Shown: positions 1 to 9,353 of the stretch, one piece after another
Layout: every line of letters starts with the position of its first letter
Position numbering within the stretch: position 1 is the first letter of the stretch
NCBI GenBank assembly: GCA_021738565.1
Contig: JAIPBT010000003.1
Span: forward strand, 1-64,000
Length of the DNA stretch: 64,000 bases
Origin: Bacteroidales bacterium
GTDB taxonomy: Bacteria > Bacteroidota > Bacteroidia > Bacteroidales > GCA-2748055
Direction: 5' to 3'
Notes under the pieces: model-generated
The model's database searches: none
What the model was told of the DNA's origin: nothing
What the model saw: the letters and a program-made list of their open reading frames with translations, nothing else
Translations under genes and position numbers: made by a program

Positions 1-131
1 GCCGGGATTTTGCCGCCAGCTTCCTTCAGATTCCACCTCACGGTGGACACCCTTGCTCTTGGCTAACGCTTCCAACTGTCAAAGTGCGTTCGGGACTTTC
101 ACCCTATAGTTATTGCCCATGCCGGGCAAAC
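1..131 (-). mobile_element. 5' end of a group IIC intron (cut by left edge)
   Basis: Read on the minus strand from position 131 leftwards, the sequence begins GTTTGCCCGGCATGGG and continues through CTATAGGGTGAAAGTCCCGAA, CAAGGGTGTCC and GGAATCTGAAGGAAGCTGGC. From memory these blocks match, in the same order, the start of domain I of bacterial group IIC introns such as the Oceanobacillus iheyensis ribozyme. The first bases are GTTTG rather than the usual GTGYG. The rest of the ribozyme and any intron-encoded reverse transcriptase would lie beyond the left edge, so I cannot tell whether the element is intact. It sits two bases past the U-tract of an intrinsic terminator and in the same orientation, which is the insertion preference described for class C introns. 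Confidence 0.85.
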
Positions 132-132
132 A

Positions 133-162
133 TAAAAAAGGCTGTCCCGCAAGAGACAGCCT
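133..162 (-). terminator. Intrinsic terminator after gldJ
   Basis: A perfect 8-bp inverted repeat (139-146 with 155-162, arms AGGCTGTC and GACAGCCT) has an 8-base loop and is followed on the minus strand by six Ts at 138-133. It lies just after the gldJ stop codon and would end the minus-strand transcript. The group II intron begins immediately after it. Confidence 0.9.
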
Positions 163-185
163 GTATATTTTTGAAAATCATATTT

Positions 186-1679
186 CTAATTTCCTGTTGG
201 AGAACCAACCCTGGTCATTGCACACCTGAAACCAAGGTCATCACGTGCTTCCGACTGCTTAAGGAACCTTCTTTCACCGGGGCTCAGCCAGTATGCACGA
301 TCACGCCATGATCCGCCTTTAATCACCCTTACTTCATCAGTGATCAAGGATGAATAATCGGTATTGTCCGGGTCATAAACATACATATCTTCCGTGCCAA
401 GCTGACTAACCTGAAAATCAAGGTCTCCAAAAGCGGAGATGGACCTGGGATCACCGTCCTTAAAGTTTCTGTAATCTGCCTTTCTGTAGTTATACCTGCC
501 CTCAGCATCCTCAGCTGTGATGGTATCCCTCATTACTCGTCCAAGACTATCAATTACAGGACTTCCATTGGCATCCAGCACGATCTTTTTAAATACATTG
601 CCACGGAATGGCCTGAATCCTGAAACATCCTGGTAGGTCATTGGCCTGTATACATCCAGAACCCATTCGTTCACATTGCCTGCCATACAATACAGACCGT
701 AATCATTCGGCCAGTATGATCTTACAGGTGTTGTGATACCACCCTTGTCATTAAGACTTCCGGCTACTCCCATCATATCTCCTTTTGCCCTTACAAAATT
801 GGCCCGCATTTCACCCATATGCTGTGGATTGCTATTTCTGAGCACATGACCGTTCCATGGATAGATCCTTCTTTCCACGACCCTTTCATCCACTGAATTA
901 CCGATAAGGCCAAGAGCAGCGAACTCCCATTCGGCTTCTGTTGGCAGCCTGTATTTGGGAAGCAGAACCCCATCCTCAATTCTTAAGCCCCTTGTATCCT
1001 GGCGTGGATGCAGACTGGGTATATTGTTGCCATCATCAGGAACATATCTTCCATACAGATAGGCTTCTGTATTGAAATTTCTCTCATCCATCTGATCGGT
1101 CTTTATGGTCTCAAAATAGCCTTTATCAACAAGAATCTTCTCATTGACCCTGTCGGTCCGCCAAATTGAATAATCATTTGCCTGTTCCCAGTTAACTCCG
1201 ACAACCGGGTATTCATTGTAGGATGGGTGCCTGAAATAATATTCCATGTATGGTTCATTGTAGGACATCACATCGCGCCATACCAAAGTATCGGGGCGTG
1301 CATTAAGAACTACCTGCTTGTTGTTAACTCCAAAGACCCTGTCGAGCCAGTACAGATATTCACGATAATTCACATTGGAAACTTCCGTTTTGTCCATGTA
1401 AAAAGAGGAAACTGTTACCCTGCGCTGAATATTATTCCAATCATAAAGCACATCGTCCTGCACCCGTCCCATGGTGAATGTACCACCTTGAATGAATGCC
1501 AGTCCGGGCCCTGTTTCCTGCCTTGGAGATGTCTCTACTTCAAATCCTCCATTTTCAGGTGTGTTATATTTCCATCCCGTTGCCGATGAATATGCACCTG
1601 ATTCTGTTAAATTCTGGCCACATCCTGAAAACAAAAAAGCAGCAATTACTGCAGGTATAATTCTCAGTGCGATTCTCAT
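186..1679 (-). CDS. gldJ: Gliding motility / T9SS lipoprotein GldJ
   Basis: This 497-residue protein has a lipoprotein signal ending in FLFSGC, with the lipidated cysteine at residue 20. A formylglycine-generating-enzyme-like (SUMF1/FGE) fold covers about residues 60-490, recognisable by IQGGTFTMG, YRLPTEAEWEFAA, GNVNEWVLDVY, VIKGGSWRD and LGFRCAM. The short segment TGWKYNTPENGGFEV before the domain is typical of GldJ rather than GldK. In the family, GldJ is an outer-membrane lipoprotein that supports the gliding and type IX secretion machinery; it is not an active sulfatase maturase. The neighbours porU and porV agree, because gldJ-porU-porV is a known arrangement in Flavobacterium. Whether this organism glides cannot be seen here. 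A minus-strand -7-like box TACTTTTG (1730-1737) lies 50 bases upstream. Confidence 0.85.
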   Translation of the reverse strand: MRIALRIIPAVIAAFLFSGCGQNLTESGAYSSATGWKYNTPENGGFEVETSPRQETGPGLAFIQGGTFTMGRVQDDVLYDWNNIQRRVTVSSFYMDKTEVSNVNYREYLYWLDRVFGVNNKQVVLNARPDTLVWRDVMSYNEPYMEYYFRHPSYNEYPVVGVNWEQANDYSIWRTDRVNEKILVDKGYFETIKTDQMDERNFNTEAYLYGRYVPDDGNNIPSLHPRQDTRGLRIEDGVLLPKYRLPTEAEWEFAALGLIGNSVDERVVERRIYPWNGHVLRNSNPQHMGEMRANFVRAKGDMMGVAGSLNDKGGITTPVRSYWPNDYGLYCMAGNVNEWVLDVYRPMTYQDVSGFRPFRGNVFKKIVLDANGSPVIDSLGRVMRDTITAEDAEGRYNYRKADYRNFKDGDPRSISAFGDLDFQVSQLGTEDMYVYDPDNTDYSSLITDEVRVIKGGSWRDRAYWLSPGERRFLKQSEARDDLGFRCAMTRVGSPTGN

Positions 1680-1738
1680 GATTTGATTAATTTAACTATT
1701 AAGTTGTCGCTAATATAAAAAACTTCTTACAAAAGTAA

Positions 1739-2740
1739 CTATAATTTGGGAGATTTTATTGCACCCGATTTAATTCTTTTTTCACGACTTTCCCTTCTGT
1801 CATTCACTATTATCAGAGAGATTTCATGTGCTCCCATGTTTGGAAGTCTGACAGTGGGACTCGATAATTTTATGTCATAACTGTACCTGAAACGCCAGTT
1901 TCCGGCATTGTATCCCAGGGAAAAAATGATGTTTCCGTAATTGAATGAAAGATCGTGCCTGGTCCATACACCCAATAATATGTTCTTGTAAATCGCATCA
2001 AGCCCATAGTTAATTTGCTGTAATCTAGCTTGTTGCACAAATACAAGATTTGGAGAGAGCAACATTAGCTGATACCCTTTGCCTCGTTGTATGACCGGGA
2101 TCAATGCACCGAGTTGAAGGATGTATTTTCGGGAGATCTTTCCGGTTGGATCATTTTCATCTGTAATGAGCGGACTGAAAATATGTTGCATTGCAATACC
2201 ACCGTAAATATCAAAATAAGTTGCAAATATCCCTGTTGAAAAGTCGGGATAAAATTTATTGTATCCATTGATATTCTCCCTGGTAGTGACCTGGTCCCCT
2301 GTTACAGGGTTGAACATATCTGCAAATTCAAGTGACCGTGGATCAAAGGAACGCTGGCCCATCCCTGCCTGCAAACCTCCTGAAACAGAGAGTTTTCGGG
2401 TGGCCTTCAGATGATAGGCATACATCACATCCAGGTTGTAGGCATTGAAAATCCCCTCCCCCTGCCTGTCATTCATAATTTTAACAGCAACCCCGCCATG
2501 CAACCTTTCAAAATACTGGTCGTATGATGCCTGGTAGGTCAGGTAGGATGAACCCGATCTCGGCCATTGGTTCCTGTATCCGATATTGATCCTGGGCGGC
2601 CCTTCAATTCCCGCCATTGCCGGGTTTATTTGCAAAGGACTGGCATAAAAATTGGAAAAAACCGGATCCTGTCCCAGGAGTATTACCGGTAACATCACAA
2701 ACAAAACCGACAGTGGTATTTTTAATCTATCCGGGACCAT
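1739..2740 (-). CDS. PorP/SprF family outer-membrane protein
   Basis: The product is a PorP/SprF-type protein of 333 residues. After the signal peptide (about residues 1-23, ending LLGQ) it reads DPVFSNFYASPLQINPAMAGIEG, which is the hallmark start of this family, followed by short beta-strand repeats ending in a typical outer-membrane barrel. Family members partner secreted adhesins or PorE-type peptidoglycan-linked proteins in the type IX secretion system. An in-frame TTG lies 18 bases upstream, but the ATG at 2740 gives a clean signal peptide and is preferred. The gene is 59 bases from gldJ, so the two may be co-transcribed, and it is divergent from porU. No SprB-like adhesin or OmpA-type partner is adjacent, so the partner is unknown. 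Confidence 0.82.
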   Translation of the reverse strand: MVPDRLKIPLSVLFVMLPVILLGQDPVFSNFYASPLQINPAMAGIEGPPRINIGYRNQWPRSGSSYLTYQASYDQYFERLHGGVAVKIMNDRQGEGIFNAYNLDVMYAYHLKATRKLSVSGGLQAGMGQRSFDPRSLEFADMFNPVTGDQVTTRENINGYNKFYPDFSTGIFATYFDIYGGIAMQHIFSPLITDENDPTGKISRKYILQLGALIPVIQRGKGYQLMLLSPNLVFVQQARLQQINYGLDAIYKNILLGVWTRHDLSFNYGNIIFSLGYNAGNWRFRYSYDIKLSSPTVRLPNMGAHEISLIIVNDRRESREKRIKSGAIKSPKL

Positions 2741-2828
2741 ACATAACAATATAACCAATTTATGACATCAACCTTTAACATATTATTTAACAATAACAAT
2801 TGAATGAGGGGCGTTATTATACCAATGC

Positions 2829-2857
2829 TTGAATATCGTACATTATATCTATTTTTG
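2829..2857 (+). promoter_or_regulatory. Bacteroidota-type promoter for porU
   Basis: TATTTTTG at 2850-2857 matches the -7 consensus TAnnTTTG. TTG at 2829-2831, 18 bases upstream, fits the -33 element. Transcription would begin near 2864, some 15 bases before the ATG at 2880. This argues that the in-frame TTG at 2829 is part of the promoter and not a start codon. Confidence 0.6.
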
Positions 2858-2879
2858 CAATTTTAAATGTGCGGACAGA

Positions 2880-5800
2880 ATGAGGAAAATATCTGCGGTT
2901 GTATGTTTATTATTGTCGTTACACGTTTATGGCCAGCAAGAAACCATAACCCTGCAATGGCAAAATAATGATACCCTGCTCTACTTTAAGGAAGCCATTT
3001 ACATTGAGCCAACTACTGAAATCCCGAAATACACCGACCTTATACAATGGCCTTATAAAAATTCCATTCCGGAAATATCGCTGAACATTACAGTAACTGA
3101 AAAGCTGGAGAATGAGCATATTCATCTGTTAAACGTTCATCAACTGGAAAGTAAGCCTGTGCTGGAATACCAACTTGTTTTTGAAAAAAAGAAACCGATG
3201 GTCCAGGTCACAGTGACCCCTTTGTACCTGAACAAGTCCACTGGAGAAATCGAAAAAGTGGTATCCTTCCAGTTATCAATAAAACAGGATAAGCCCATAT
3301 CTTCCCTTAAATCATTGAAGCAGGGCAGGTACGTTTCAAATTCCGTTCTTGCGAACAACAACTGGTATAAAATATCCGTTCAAAACTCTGGTCTGCACAA
3401 GCTTACTTATGAAACCCTTCTTGAAATAGGACTTGAGAACCCTGCACAGACAAGGATATTCGGCGCCGGGGCAATACTTCTTCCGGAAGACTTCAACAAG
3501 GGAAGTTATGATGATCTCCGGGAGGTCCCTGTTTACATGTACAAAGGAAGTGACCAGCTTTTCGGACCGGGGGACTACATTCTTTTTTATGCAAGGGGCA
3601 TCGTTACATGGAAGTATGATATGGGTGATGGTTTTTACGAACATGTTTTGCACCCCCACTCCAACCATGGATATTACTTTTTAACCGACGATCTCGGAAA
3701 TCCTTCTGTACCCGGGAAAATTGAAAATGTGAGCGAAGATCCCGATGTTGTCGTTACAAGTTATGATATCCTTCATTACCATGAAGATGAGAAATACAAT
3801 CTCCTGAAATCCGGAAAAGAATGGTACGGGGACAAGTACAGCATGACATTGTCGGAGGCTTATCCTTTCAGCCTGAAGAACCTGGTATTTTCAGAACCCC
3901 TGAAAATAAAAGTCGCAGCCGCACTGCGGTCCAACACTGAATCTTCAATCCTTGTGAAGGCGAACAATACAACCCTGGGGACATTTTCCGCCAATCCAGT
4001 CAACCTGAGTTACTATGCTTCAACCTATGCGATAGAAAACAGTGGTATTTTTGAGTACAATCCATCCCGGAACACGCAAACCATTCAGGTAGAATACCTT
4101 CAACCCAATTCTAATTCAAAAGCATGGCTGAACCATATCATCCTTAATGGAAGGGCCGCATTGGAAATGACCGGGGAAGAATTCTTATTCAGGGACAGCA
4201 GATCGGTTAAATTCGGCAATATCTCTGAATTTCAGCTTAAAAATGTGACTGAATATATGATTCTTTGGGATGTAACCGATCCCAACATGCCCTTCAGTGT
4301 CCCATACACCATCAGTGGCAGCCAGGCAATATTCAAGGTGAGAACCGACAGTCTCAGGCAATTTCTTGCATTTTATCCTGACGGAAATTTCCCCGTTCCG
4401 GAATACGATGGCCACGGACTGGGAAAAATTGAAAATCAAAACCTGCATGGTACCGATCCGCCTGAGATGCTGATCATTTATCCGTCTGAATTCAAGGAAC
4501 AGGCCCTCCGGCTTGCGGAACACAGGAAGGAGCATGATCAGTTTGATGTGTTGATGGTTACCCAGGAGATGATATTCAATGAATTTTCATCGGGAACCCC
4601 TGATGTTAGTGCGATTCGTAACTACCTTAAAATGTACTATGACCAATCAGATCCTGGTAAGATGACAAAATACCTGCTGCTTTTTGGCGATGGCTCCTAT
4701 GACAACCGTGATACGGGCAGCTACAATCCGAATCTTATAATGACTTACCAATCGGACAACTCCCTGGTACCAACCAGTTCCTTTGTGTCAGATGATTTCT
4801 TTGGACTGCTGGATGCCGGCGAAAAACTTTATGATGGCTTGCTGGACATCGGAATAGGAAGGTTGCCTGTATCAACACTGGAGGAAGCAACATTGATGGT
4901 CGATAAGATCATTGAATACGACCAGCCGGAAAGCCAGGGGGAATGGAGAAATTATATTTGTCTCATAGGAGATGATGAAGACGGAAATATTCACATGAAA
5001 CAGGCAAACAACCTTGCAAACTACATTGAATCCAATTACCCGGGATACAATGTGAACAAGATATTGCTCGATGCCTACCCGCAGCAGACAACTCCGACAG
5101 GCGACCGCTACCCTGATGTTACACGGGCAATCAATGACCAGATCAGCAGGGGGGCATTGATCATCAATTACACGGGTCATGGAGGAGTAACAGGACTCGC
5201 GCACGAAAAAATACTCGATGTTAACAACATCAAAGCCTGGAATAACCGGGGAAAGTATCCTTTGTTCATGACGGCCACCTGTGAATTCAGCAGGTATGAT
5301 GAATACAATGCAACAAAAAAAGCCGAAGTTTCTTCAGCAGGTGAAGAAGTTCTGCTGAATCCCCAGGGAGGAAGCATTGCCCTTTTTACAACCACAAGGC
5401 TCGTTTATTCAGCTCCCAACCAGGTTTTAAATGAGAAATTCTATGAGATCGTATTCAAAAAGGATGAGAACGGGGATTGTTACAGGCTGGGGGATATCAT
5501 TGTTTACAGTAAGAACAACGCCGGTCCGGGTGTCAACAAAAGAAACTTTTCCCTGCTCGGAGATCCCTCCACAACACTCGCCTTTCCGAGGAATTTCGTG
5601 GTCACAGATTCAATCAACAACCAGCCCGCCGAAGCACTGAATGATACAATATCTGCGCTGGATTTTGTTACCATAAGCGGACACATTACAGATCCCTCGG
5701 GAATTCCAATGGAAGCATTCAACGGAAATGTCATACCTGTTGTATATGACAAAAAGACGAACCTTCAAACACTTACCAATGACGGTGGTACTCCCATGGA

Positions 5801-6668
5801 ATTTTCCATAAGAAACAGCATCCTTTACAAGGGCAATGCATCGGTTCAGAACGGCAAATTCAATTTCAGTTTTTATGTTCCCAAAGACATTGGATACAAC
5901 ATAGGAAAAGGAAAGATCAGTTATTACAGCTCTGATGGCAATACCGATGCCCATGGTTCCACCTTGGATTTAATCATTGGCGGACTCGGCGACATCAATG
6001 AGCTGGACACTGTTGGTCCGTCCATTGAACTCTTTATAAACGACACGCTTTTCAGGAATGGCGGGATTGTAAATAATTCCCCCGAGTTACTTGCATATAT
6101 TGAAGATCCTTACGGAATCAATACAACCGGCAATGGCATAGGACATGACCTTACGGCAACACTTAACAACGACAGGCTCAATGCAATCAACCTGAACGCA
6201 TACTACCTGTCTGACAGGGACAGTTTCAGTTCCGGAAAGGTCAGGTATCCTTACCGTGATCTGCCGACAGGTGAACATACCATTGAAGTGAAAGTCTGGG
6301 ATATCTTCAATAATTCCTCTTCTGAGTCCATAGATTTTATCGTTGTAGAATCTGCACAGATGCTGCTGGAAGAAGTTTACAATTATCCCAATCCCTTTAT
6401 CGATCAAACATGGTTCAATATTGAACACAACCGTCCCGACAAGGAACTGGAGGTAATAATAAAGATCTATGACATCCGGGGAAACCTGGTCAGTATATTG
6501 CAAAACAACATATATTCAGGTGGTTACCGGCTTGAACCTCCGACCTGGCAGGGCAATTCCATGAGTGGTTCAAGGTTAAGCGGAGGAATATATGTATACA
6601 GCGTGCTTGTGAGAAGTGAAGATGGGGAGGAGGCTGTCGGTTCAGGCAGATTGATCATTAAAAGGTAA
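2880..6668 (+). CDS. porU: T9SS surface protein sortase PorU
   Basis: This 1262-residue protein carries a signal peptide (MRKISAVVCLLLSLHVYGQ) and a gingipain-like C25 peptidase domain in its middle. The probable catalytic pair is visible: His767 in NYTGHGG and Cys801 in TATCEFSR. A C-terminal region of about 85 residues (VYNYPNPFIDQTWFNI onwards, with IYDIRGN and GGIYVYSV) is a type A T9SS sorting-domain-like sequence, as found in PorU itself. PorU cleaves the C-terminal signal of cargo and joins the cargo to anionic lipopolysaccharide at the cell surface, working with PorV, PorQ and PorZ. Length and the adjacent porV fit the family. The start is set by the promoter at 2829-2857. Confidence 0.92.
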   Translation: MRKISAVVCLLLSLHVYGQQETITLQWQNNDTLLYFKEAIYIEPTTEIPKYTDLIQWPYKNSIPEISLNITVTEKLENEHIHLLNVHQLESKPVLEYQLVFEKKKPMVQVTVTPLYLNKSTGEIEKVVSFQLSIKQDKPISSLKSLKQGRYVSNSVLANNNWYKISVQNSGLHKLTYETLLEIGLENPAQTRIFGAGAILLPEDFNKGSYDDLREVPVYMYKGSDQLFGPGDYILFYARGIVTWKYDMGDGFYEHVLHPHSNHGYYFLTDDLGNPSVPGKIENVSEDPDVVVTSYDILHYHEDEKYNLLKSGKEWYGDKYSMTLSEAYPFSLKNLVFSEPLKIKVAAALRSNTESSILVKANNTTLGTFSANPVNLSYYASTYAIENSGIFEYNPSRNTQTIQVEYLQPNSNSKAWLNHIILNGRAALEMTGEEFLFRDSRSVKFGNISEFQLKNVTEYMILWDVTDPNMPFSVPYTISGSQAIFKVRTDSLRQFLAFYPDGNFPVPEYDGHGLGKIENQNLHGTDPPEMLIIYPSEFKEQALRLAEHRKEHDQFDVLMVTQEMIFNEFSSGTPDVSAIRNYLKMYYDQSDPGKMTKYLLLFGDGSYDNRDTGSYNPNLIMTYQSDNSLVPTSSFVSDDFFGLLDAGEKLYDGLLDIGIGRLPVSTLEEATLMVDKIIEYDQPESQGEWRNYICLIGDDEDGNIHMKQANNLANYIESNYPGYNVNKILLDAYPQQTTPTGDRYPDVTRAINDQISRGALIINYTGHGGVTGLAHEKILDVNNIKAWNNRGKYPLFMTATCEFSRYDEYNATKKAEVSSAGEEVLLNPQGGSIALFTTTRLVYSAPNQVLNEKFYEIVFKKDENGDCYRLGDIIVYSKNNAGPGVNKRNFSLLGDPSTTLAFPRNFVVTDSINNQPAEALNDTISALDFVTISGHITDPSGIPMEAFNGNVIPVVYDKKTNLQTLTNDGGTPMEFSIRNSILYKGNASVQNGKFNFSFYVPKDIGYNIGKGKISYYSSDGNTDAHGSTLDLIIGGLGDINELDTVGPSIELFINDTLFRNGGIVNNSPELLAYIEDPYGINTTGNGIGHDLTATLNNDRLNAINLNAYYLSDRDSFSSGKVRYPYRDLPTGEHTIEVKVWDIFNNSSSESIDFIVVESAQMLLEEVYNYPNPFIDQTWFNIEHNRPDKELEVIIKIYDIRGNLVSILQNNIYSGGYRLEPPTWQGNSMSGSRLSGGIYVYSVLVRSEDGEEAVGSGRLIIKR

Positions 6669-6777
6669 ACAACGCTCTATTTTATTTTGTCTGATCATAA
6701 TAACCGGCTCTGTTTTCCGTATATAGTATGTTATAAAGACCGCCACAAATATGGTTCTTAAATGAATGAAAATCTGC

Positions 6778-6785
6778 TATATTTG
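6778..6785 (+). promoter_or_regulatory. -7 box for porV
   Basis: TATATTTG matches the Bacteroidota -7 consensus and lies 20 bases before the porV ATG. I found no clear -33 element, so it may be weak, or porV may also be reached by read-through from porU 137 bases upstream, where no terminator is evident. Confidence 0.5.
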
Positions 6786-6805
6786 TGCACTAAATAAATC
6801 ATTTG

Positions 6806-8020
6806 ATGATATTCAGTAGCAAGCATAAGAACCTTTCAGTCATAGCAATCATTTTGCTATTGCTGGCAAACGGATCGCGGGGATTTGGACAGATTTCAAT
6901 CAGGGAATTAAAAGGAGGGGATCTGAATACCATAAATACCGCTGTGCCATTTATTACCATTGCTCCCGATTCAAGAGCCGGAGCACTTGGGGATGCCGGT
7001 GTTTCCACCAGACCAGATTTAAGTTCTCAACACTGGAACGTAGCAAAATATGCATTCATGGAAGAAGACGGCGGGCTTGCCATTTCCTATACACCCTGGT
7101 TGAGACATATTATCCCCGATATAAACCTGGCCTACCTCTCAACTTATTTCAAACCCACAAACGAGCAGGTGGTCAGCGGATCGCTAAGGTACTTCTCCCT
7201 GGGACAGATTACTTTCACCGATATCGAAGGGGTGATTCAGGGTCAGTTTACTCCGTTTGAAATGGCTGTTGATGCAGGTTACTCAAGGCTGTTTACAGAT
7301 CATTTTTCCGGAGGTATCATTTTCAGGTACATCCATTCCAACTTAACCAGCGGACAACTGGTAAATGGTGAAGAATCCAAACCTGGAATCGCTGTTGCAG
7401 CAGATCTTGGATTTTATTACCAGAATGATCTGAGAATGATGAGAAATGATGCTTCGTATGCATGGGGAATTACACTTTCCAACCTCGGTACGCCAATCTC
7501 TTATACCTCCGATGATGAAGCCATGCCTTTGCCTTCAAATATGAGGCTTGGAGGAAGATTTGATTATGATCTTGATGACTATAACACCATGAGTTTTATC
7601 CTTGAATTCAATAAACTCCTGGTTCCGACAAGGCCAATTATGGAAGGTGATTCCATCATCAGGGGCCGGAAAGATCCTCAGTCTATTGTTCTTGGAATGA
7701 TCCAGTCGTTCTATGATGCTCCGGGCATCAGTTATGATGACGGAACCTACAGTACAGGATTTCGTGAAGAGCTTGCCGAGGTAATGGTCAGTGCCGGTGT
7801 AGAATACTGGTATCAGAACCAATTCGCTATCAGGGCAGGCTACTTTCACGAGACCTCCGTGAAAGGAAACCGCAAGTATGCAACTTTAGGTGTGGGAATG
7901 AAACTGAATGTATTCTCCCTGGATTTTGCGTACCTGATCCCGACCAACGGTCAGGACAGTCCCCTTGCCAATACACTTCGATTTACACTTGGATTCGATT
8001 TTGAAAGCCTGAAGCTCTGA
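6806..8020 (+). CDS. porV: T9SS outer-membrane protein PorV (LptO)
   Basis: This 404-residue FadL-like barrel protein has a signal peptide ending near GSRGFGQ. Right after it come the PorV hallmarks AVPFITIAPDSRAGALGDAG and a beta-strand-rich remainder ending in LRFTLGFDFESLKL. PorV binds the C-terminal signals of cargo emerging from the SprA translocon and shuttles them to the PorU attachment complex. The ATG at 6806 directly follows an in-frame TTG; the ATG is preferred. It follows porU, as in other genomes, and ends only 8 bases before ispF, so ispF is probably on the same transcript. Confidence 0.92.
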   Translation: MIFSSKHKNLSVIAIILLLLANGSRGFGQISIRELKGGDLNTINTAVPFITIAPDSRAGALGDAGVSTRPDLSSQHWNVAKYAFMEEDGGLAISYTPWLRHIIPDINLAYLSTYFKPTNEQVVSGSLRYFSLGQITFTDIEGVIQGQFTPFEMAVDAGYSRLFTDHFSGGIIFRYIHSNLTSGQLVNGEESKPGIAVAADLGFYYQNDLRMMRNDASYAWGITLSNLGTPISYTSDDEAMPLPSNMRLGGRFDYDLDDYNTMSFILEFNKLLVPTRPIMEGDSIIRGRKDPQSIVLGMIQSFYDAPGISYDDGTYSTGFREELAEVMVSAGVEYWYQNQFAIRAGYFHETSVKGNRKYATLGVGMKLNVFSLDFAYLIPTNGQDSPLANTLRFTLGFDFESLKL

Positions 8021-8028
8021 AATAATCT

Positions 8029-8505
8029 ATGAAAAACCGTATTGGTTTCGGATATGATGTACACCAACTGGCAGAAGGTATACCCCTTCGCCTCGGAGGC
8101 ATTGAGATACCCCACAGCAGAGGTGCGTTAGGACACTCCGATGCAGATGTGCTTGTTCATGCCATCTGCGATGCACTGCTGGGTGCAGCCGCACTGGGAG
8201 ATATAGGTCAGCATTTTCCCGACAGCAATGAGGAGTTTAAAGGCATCAACAGCTTGCTTCTCCTGGAAAAAATCATTCGTATGATCAATGAAATGGGCTA
8301 TAAGATCAGCAATATTGATTCAACGGTTTGTTTACAGGAACCCAGGATCAGTCCCTATATCGACGACATGAGGTCTGCTTTGTCATTTGCCATGGGGATC
8401 GACAAAGGAAAAGTGTCGGTAAAAGCAACAACCGAAGAAAAACTGGGATTCACAGGTTCCGGTGAAGGGATTTCTGCCTATGCAGTTGCCCTGATATGGA
8501 AATGA
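8029..8505 (+). CDS. ispF: 2-C-methyl-D-erythritol 2,4-cyclodiphosphate synthase
   Basis: IspF converts CDP-methylerythritol 2-phosphate to the cyclic diphosphate in the non-mevalonate isoprenoid pathway. The 158-residue length is normal. Metal ligands are visible as Asp10 and His12 (GYDVH) and His44 (within HSDADVLVHA), together with the family motifs HFPDSNEEFKG and ATTEEKLGFTGSGEGI. The gene follows porV by 8 bases, so it is likely transcribed from the porV promoter. It has no evident functional link to secretion. Confidence 0.95.
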   Translation: MKNRIGFGYDVHQLAEGIPLRLGGIEIPHSRGALGHSDADVLVHAICDALLGAAALGDIGQHFPDSNEEFKGINSLLLLEKIIRMINEMGYKISNIDSTVCLQEPRISPYIDDMRSALSFAMGIDKGKVSVKATTEEKLGFTGSGEGISAYAVALIWK

Positions 8506-8547
8506 GTGATTAATTTTACAACCAAATATATTGTCCGGCGCACATAA

Positions 8548-8907
8548 ATGAAAAAAACTGTTGTACTGGGAGCAAGTCCGAATCCTGCAAGGTATTCTTT
8601 TAAAGCAGTAAAGTCATTGCTTCGGTACGGTCATGATACCGTTGCCGTTGGTTTTCGCCCGGGTGTTATCTATGACAAGTTTATTCAAAGGGGCACGCCA
8701 AAAATAGATGGAGTCCACACAATTACACTGTATGTCGGTGAAAAACGCCAGAATGAATTCAGGGATTACATCGTATCACTGAAGCCAAAAAGGGTCATAT
8801 TCAACCCAGGTACCGTTAATCCCCATTTTATGAAAGAACTGGAGGAAAAAGGAATAGAAGTTGTTGAAGGATGTACCCTGGTCATGCTTGATTCCGGTGA
8901 ATTCTGA
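8548..8907 (+). CDS. CoA-binding domain protein (YccU-like)
   Basis: This small 119-residue protein consists of a single Rossmann-like CoA-binding domain (the CoA_binding_2 family). It has the nucleotide loop VVLGASPNPARYS at the N-terminus, then KRVIFNPGTVNP and the closing EGCTLVML. Stand-alone members of this family bind CoA in structures, but their physiological role is not settled. The gene lies 42 bases after ispF on the same strand and may end that transcript. No partner suggests a specific pathway. Confidence 0.85.
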   Translation: MKKTVVLGASPNPARYSFKAVKSLLRYGHDTVAVGFRPGVIYDKFIQRGTPKIDGVHTITLYVGEKRQNEFRDYIVSLKPKRVIFNPGTVNPHFMKELEEKGIEVVEGCTLVMLDSGEF

Positions 8908-8996
8908 TGTAGATTCAACGTTTAAATATTTGGTCCTGGCCGGGAATGGACCCCTCTTTTACTGCCCTGCTGAAGATGAGTAACAATTAAGAGAAT

Positions 8997-9353
8997 ATGA
9001 TACATCAAATGAAACCTGTTTCTTCCCTGAAAGAGATAGCTTCTGCCATTGAACAATCTCCAATGGCAATCATATATTTTTCCAATGACACGTGCAATGT
9101 ATGCAAGGTCCTGAAGCCGAAAATAGCTCAACTGGCCGGGGAGCAATTTCCAAAGGCAGAAATGTTTTATGTGGACACCTTAAAGAATCCCGACATAGCA
9201 GGCCAGTTTCGGGTATTTACAATACCTACCATAGATATTTATGTGCAATCAAAAGAGCATGCAAGGTTCAGCAGGAATGTGACCATGCATGAATTTGAAA
9301 GGGCACTGAAAAAACCCTACATGTTCCTATTCTCCGAGAATACCTTCGATTAA
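8997..9353 (+). CDS. Thioredoxin-fold protein
   Basis: This 118-residue cytoplasmic protein has no signal peptide. It has a thioredoxin fold with active-site cysteines 33 and 36 (DTCNVCK) instead of the usual WCGPC, and the cis-proline region FTIPTI. The C-terminal half includes FYVDTLKNPDIAGQFRV, as in thioredoxins. It probably acts as a general disulfide reductase or a specialised redox carrier; the substrate is unknown. Its last 27 bases overlap the 3' end of the convergent hutU gene. Confidence 0.85.
   Translation: MIHQMKPVSSLKEIASAIEQSPMAIIYFSNDTCNVCKVLKPKIAQLAGEQFPKAEMFYVDTLKNPDIAGQFRVFTIPTIDIYVQSKEHARFSRNVTMHEFERALKKPYMFLFSENTFD

Noticed and set aside
2829-2831. TTG as the porU start codon
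   Set aside because: It coincides with the predicted -33 element and lies before the likely transcription start; the ATG at 2880 begins a clear signal peptide.
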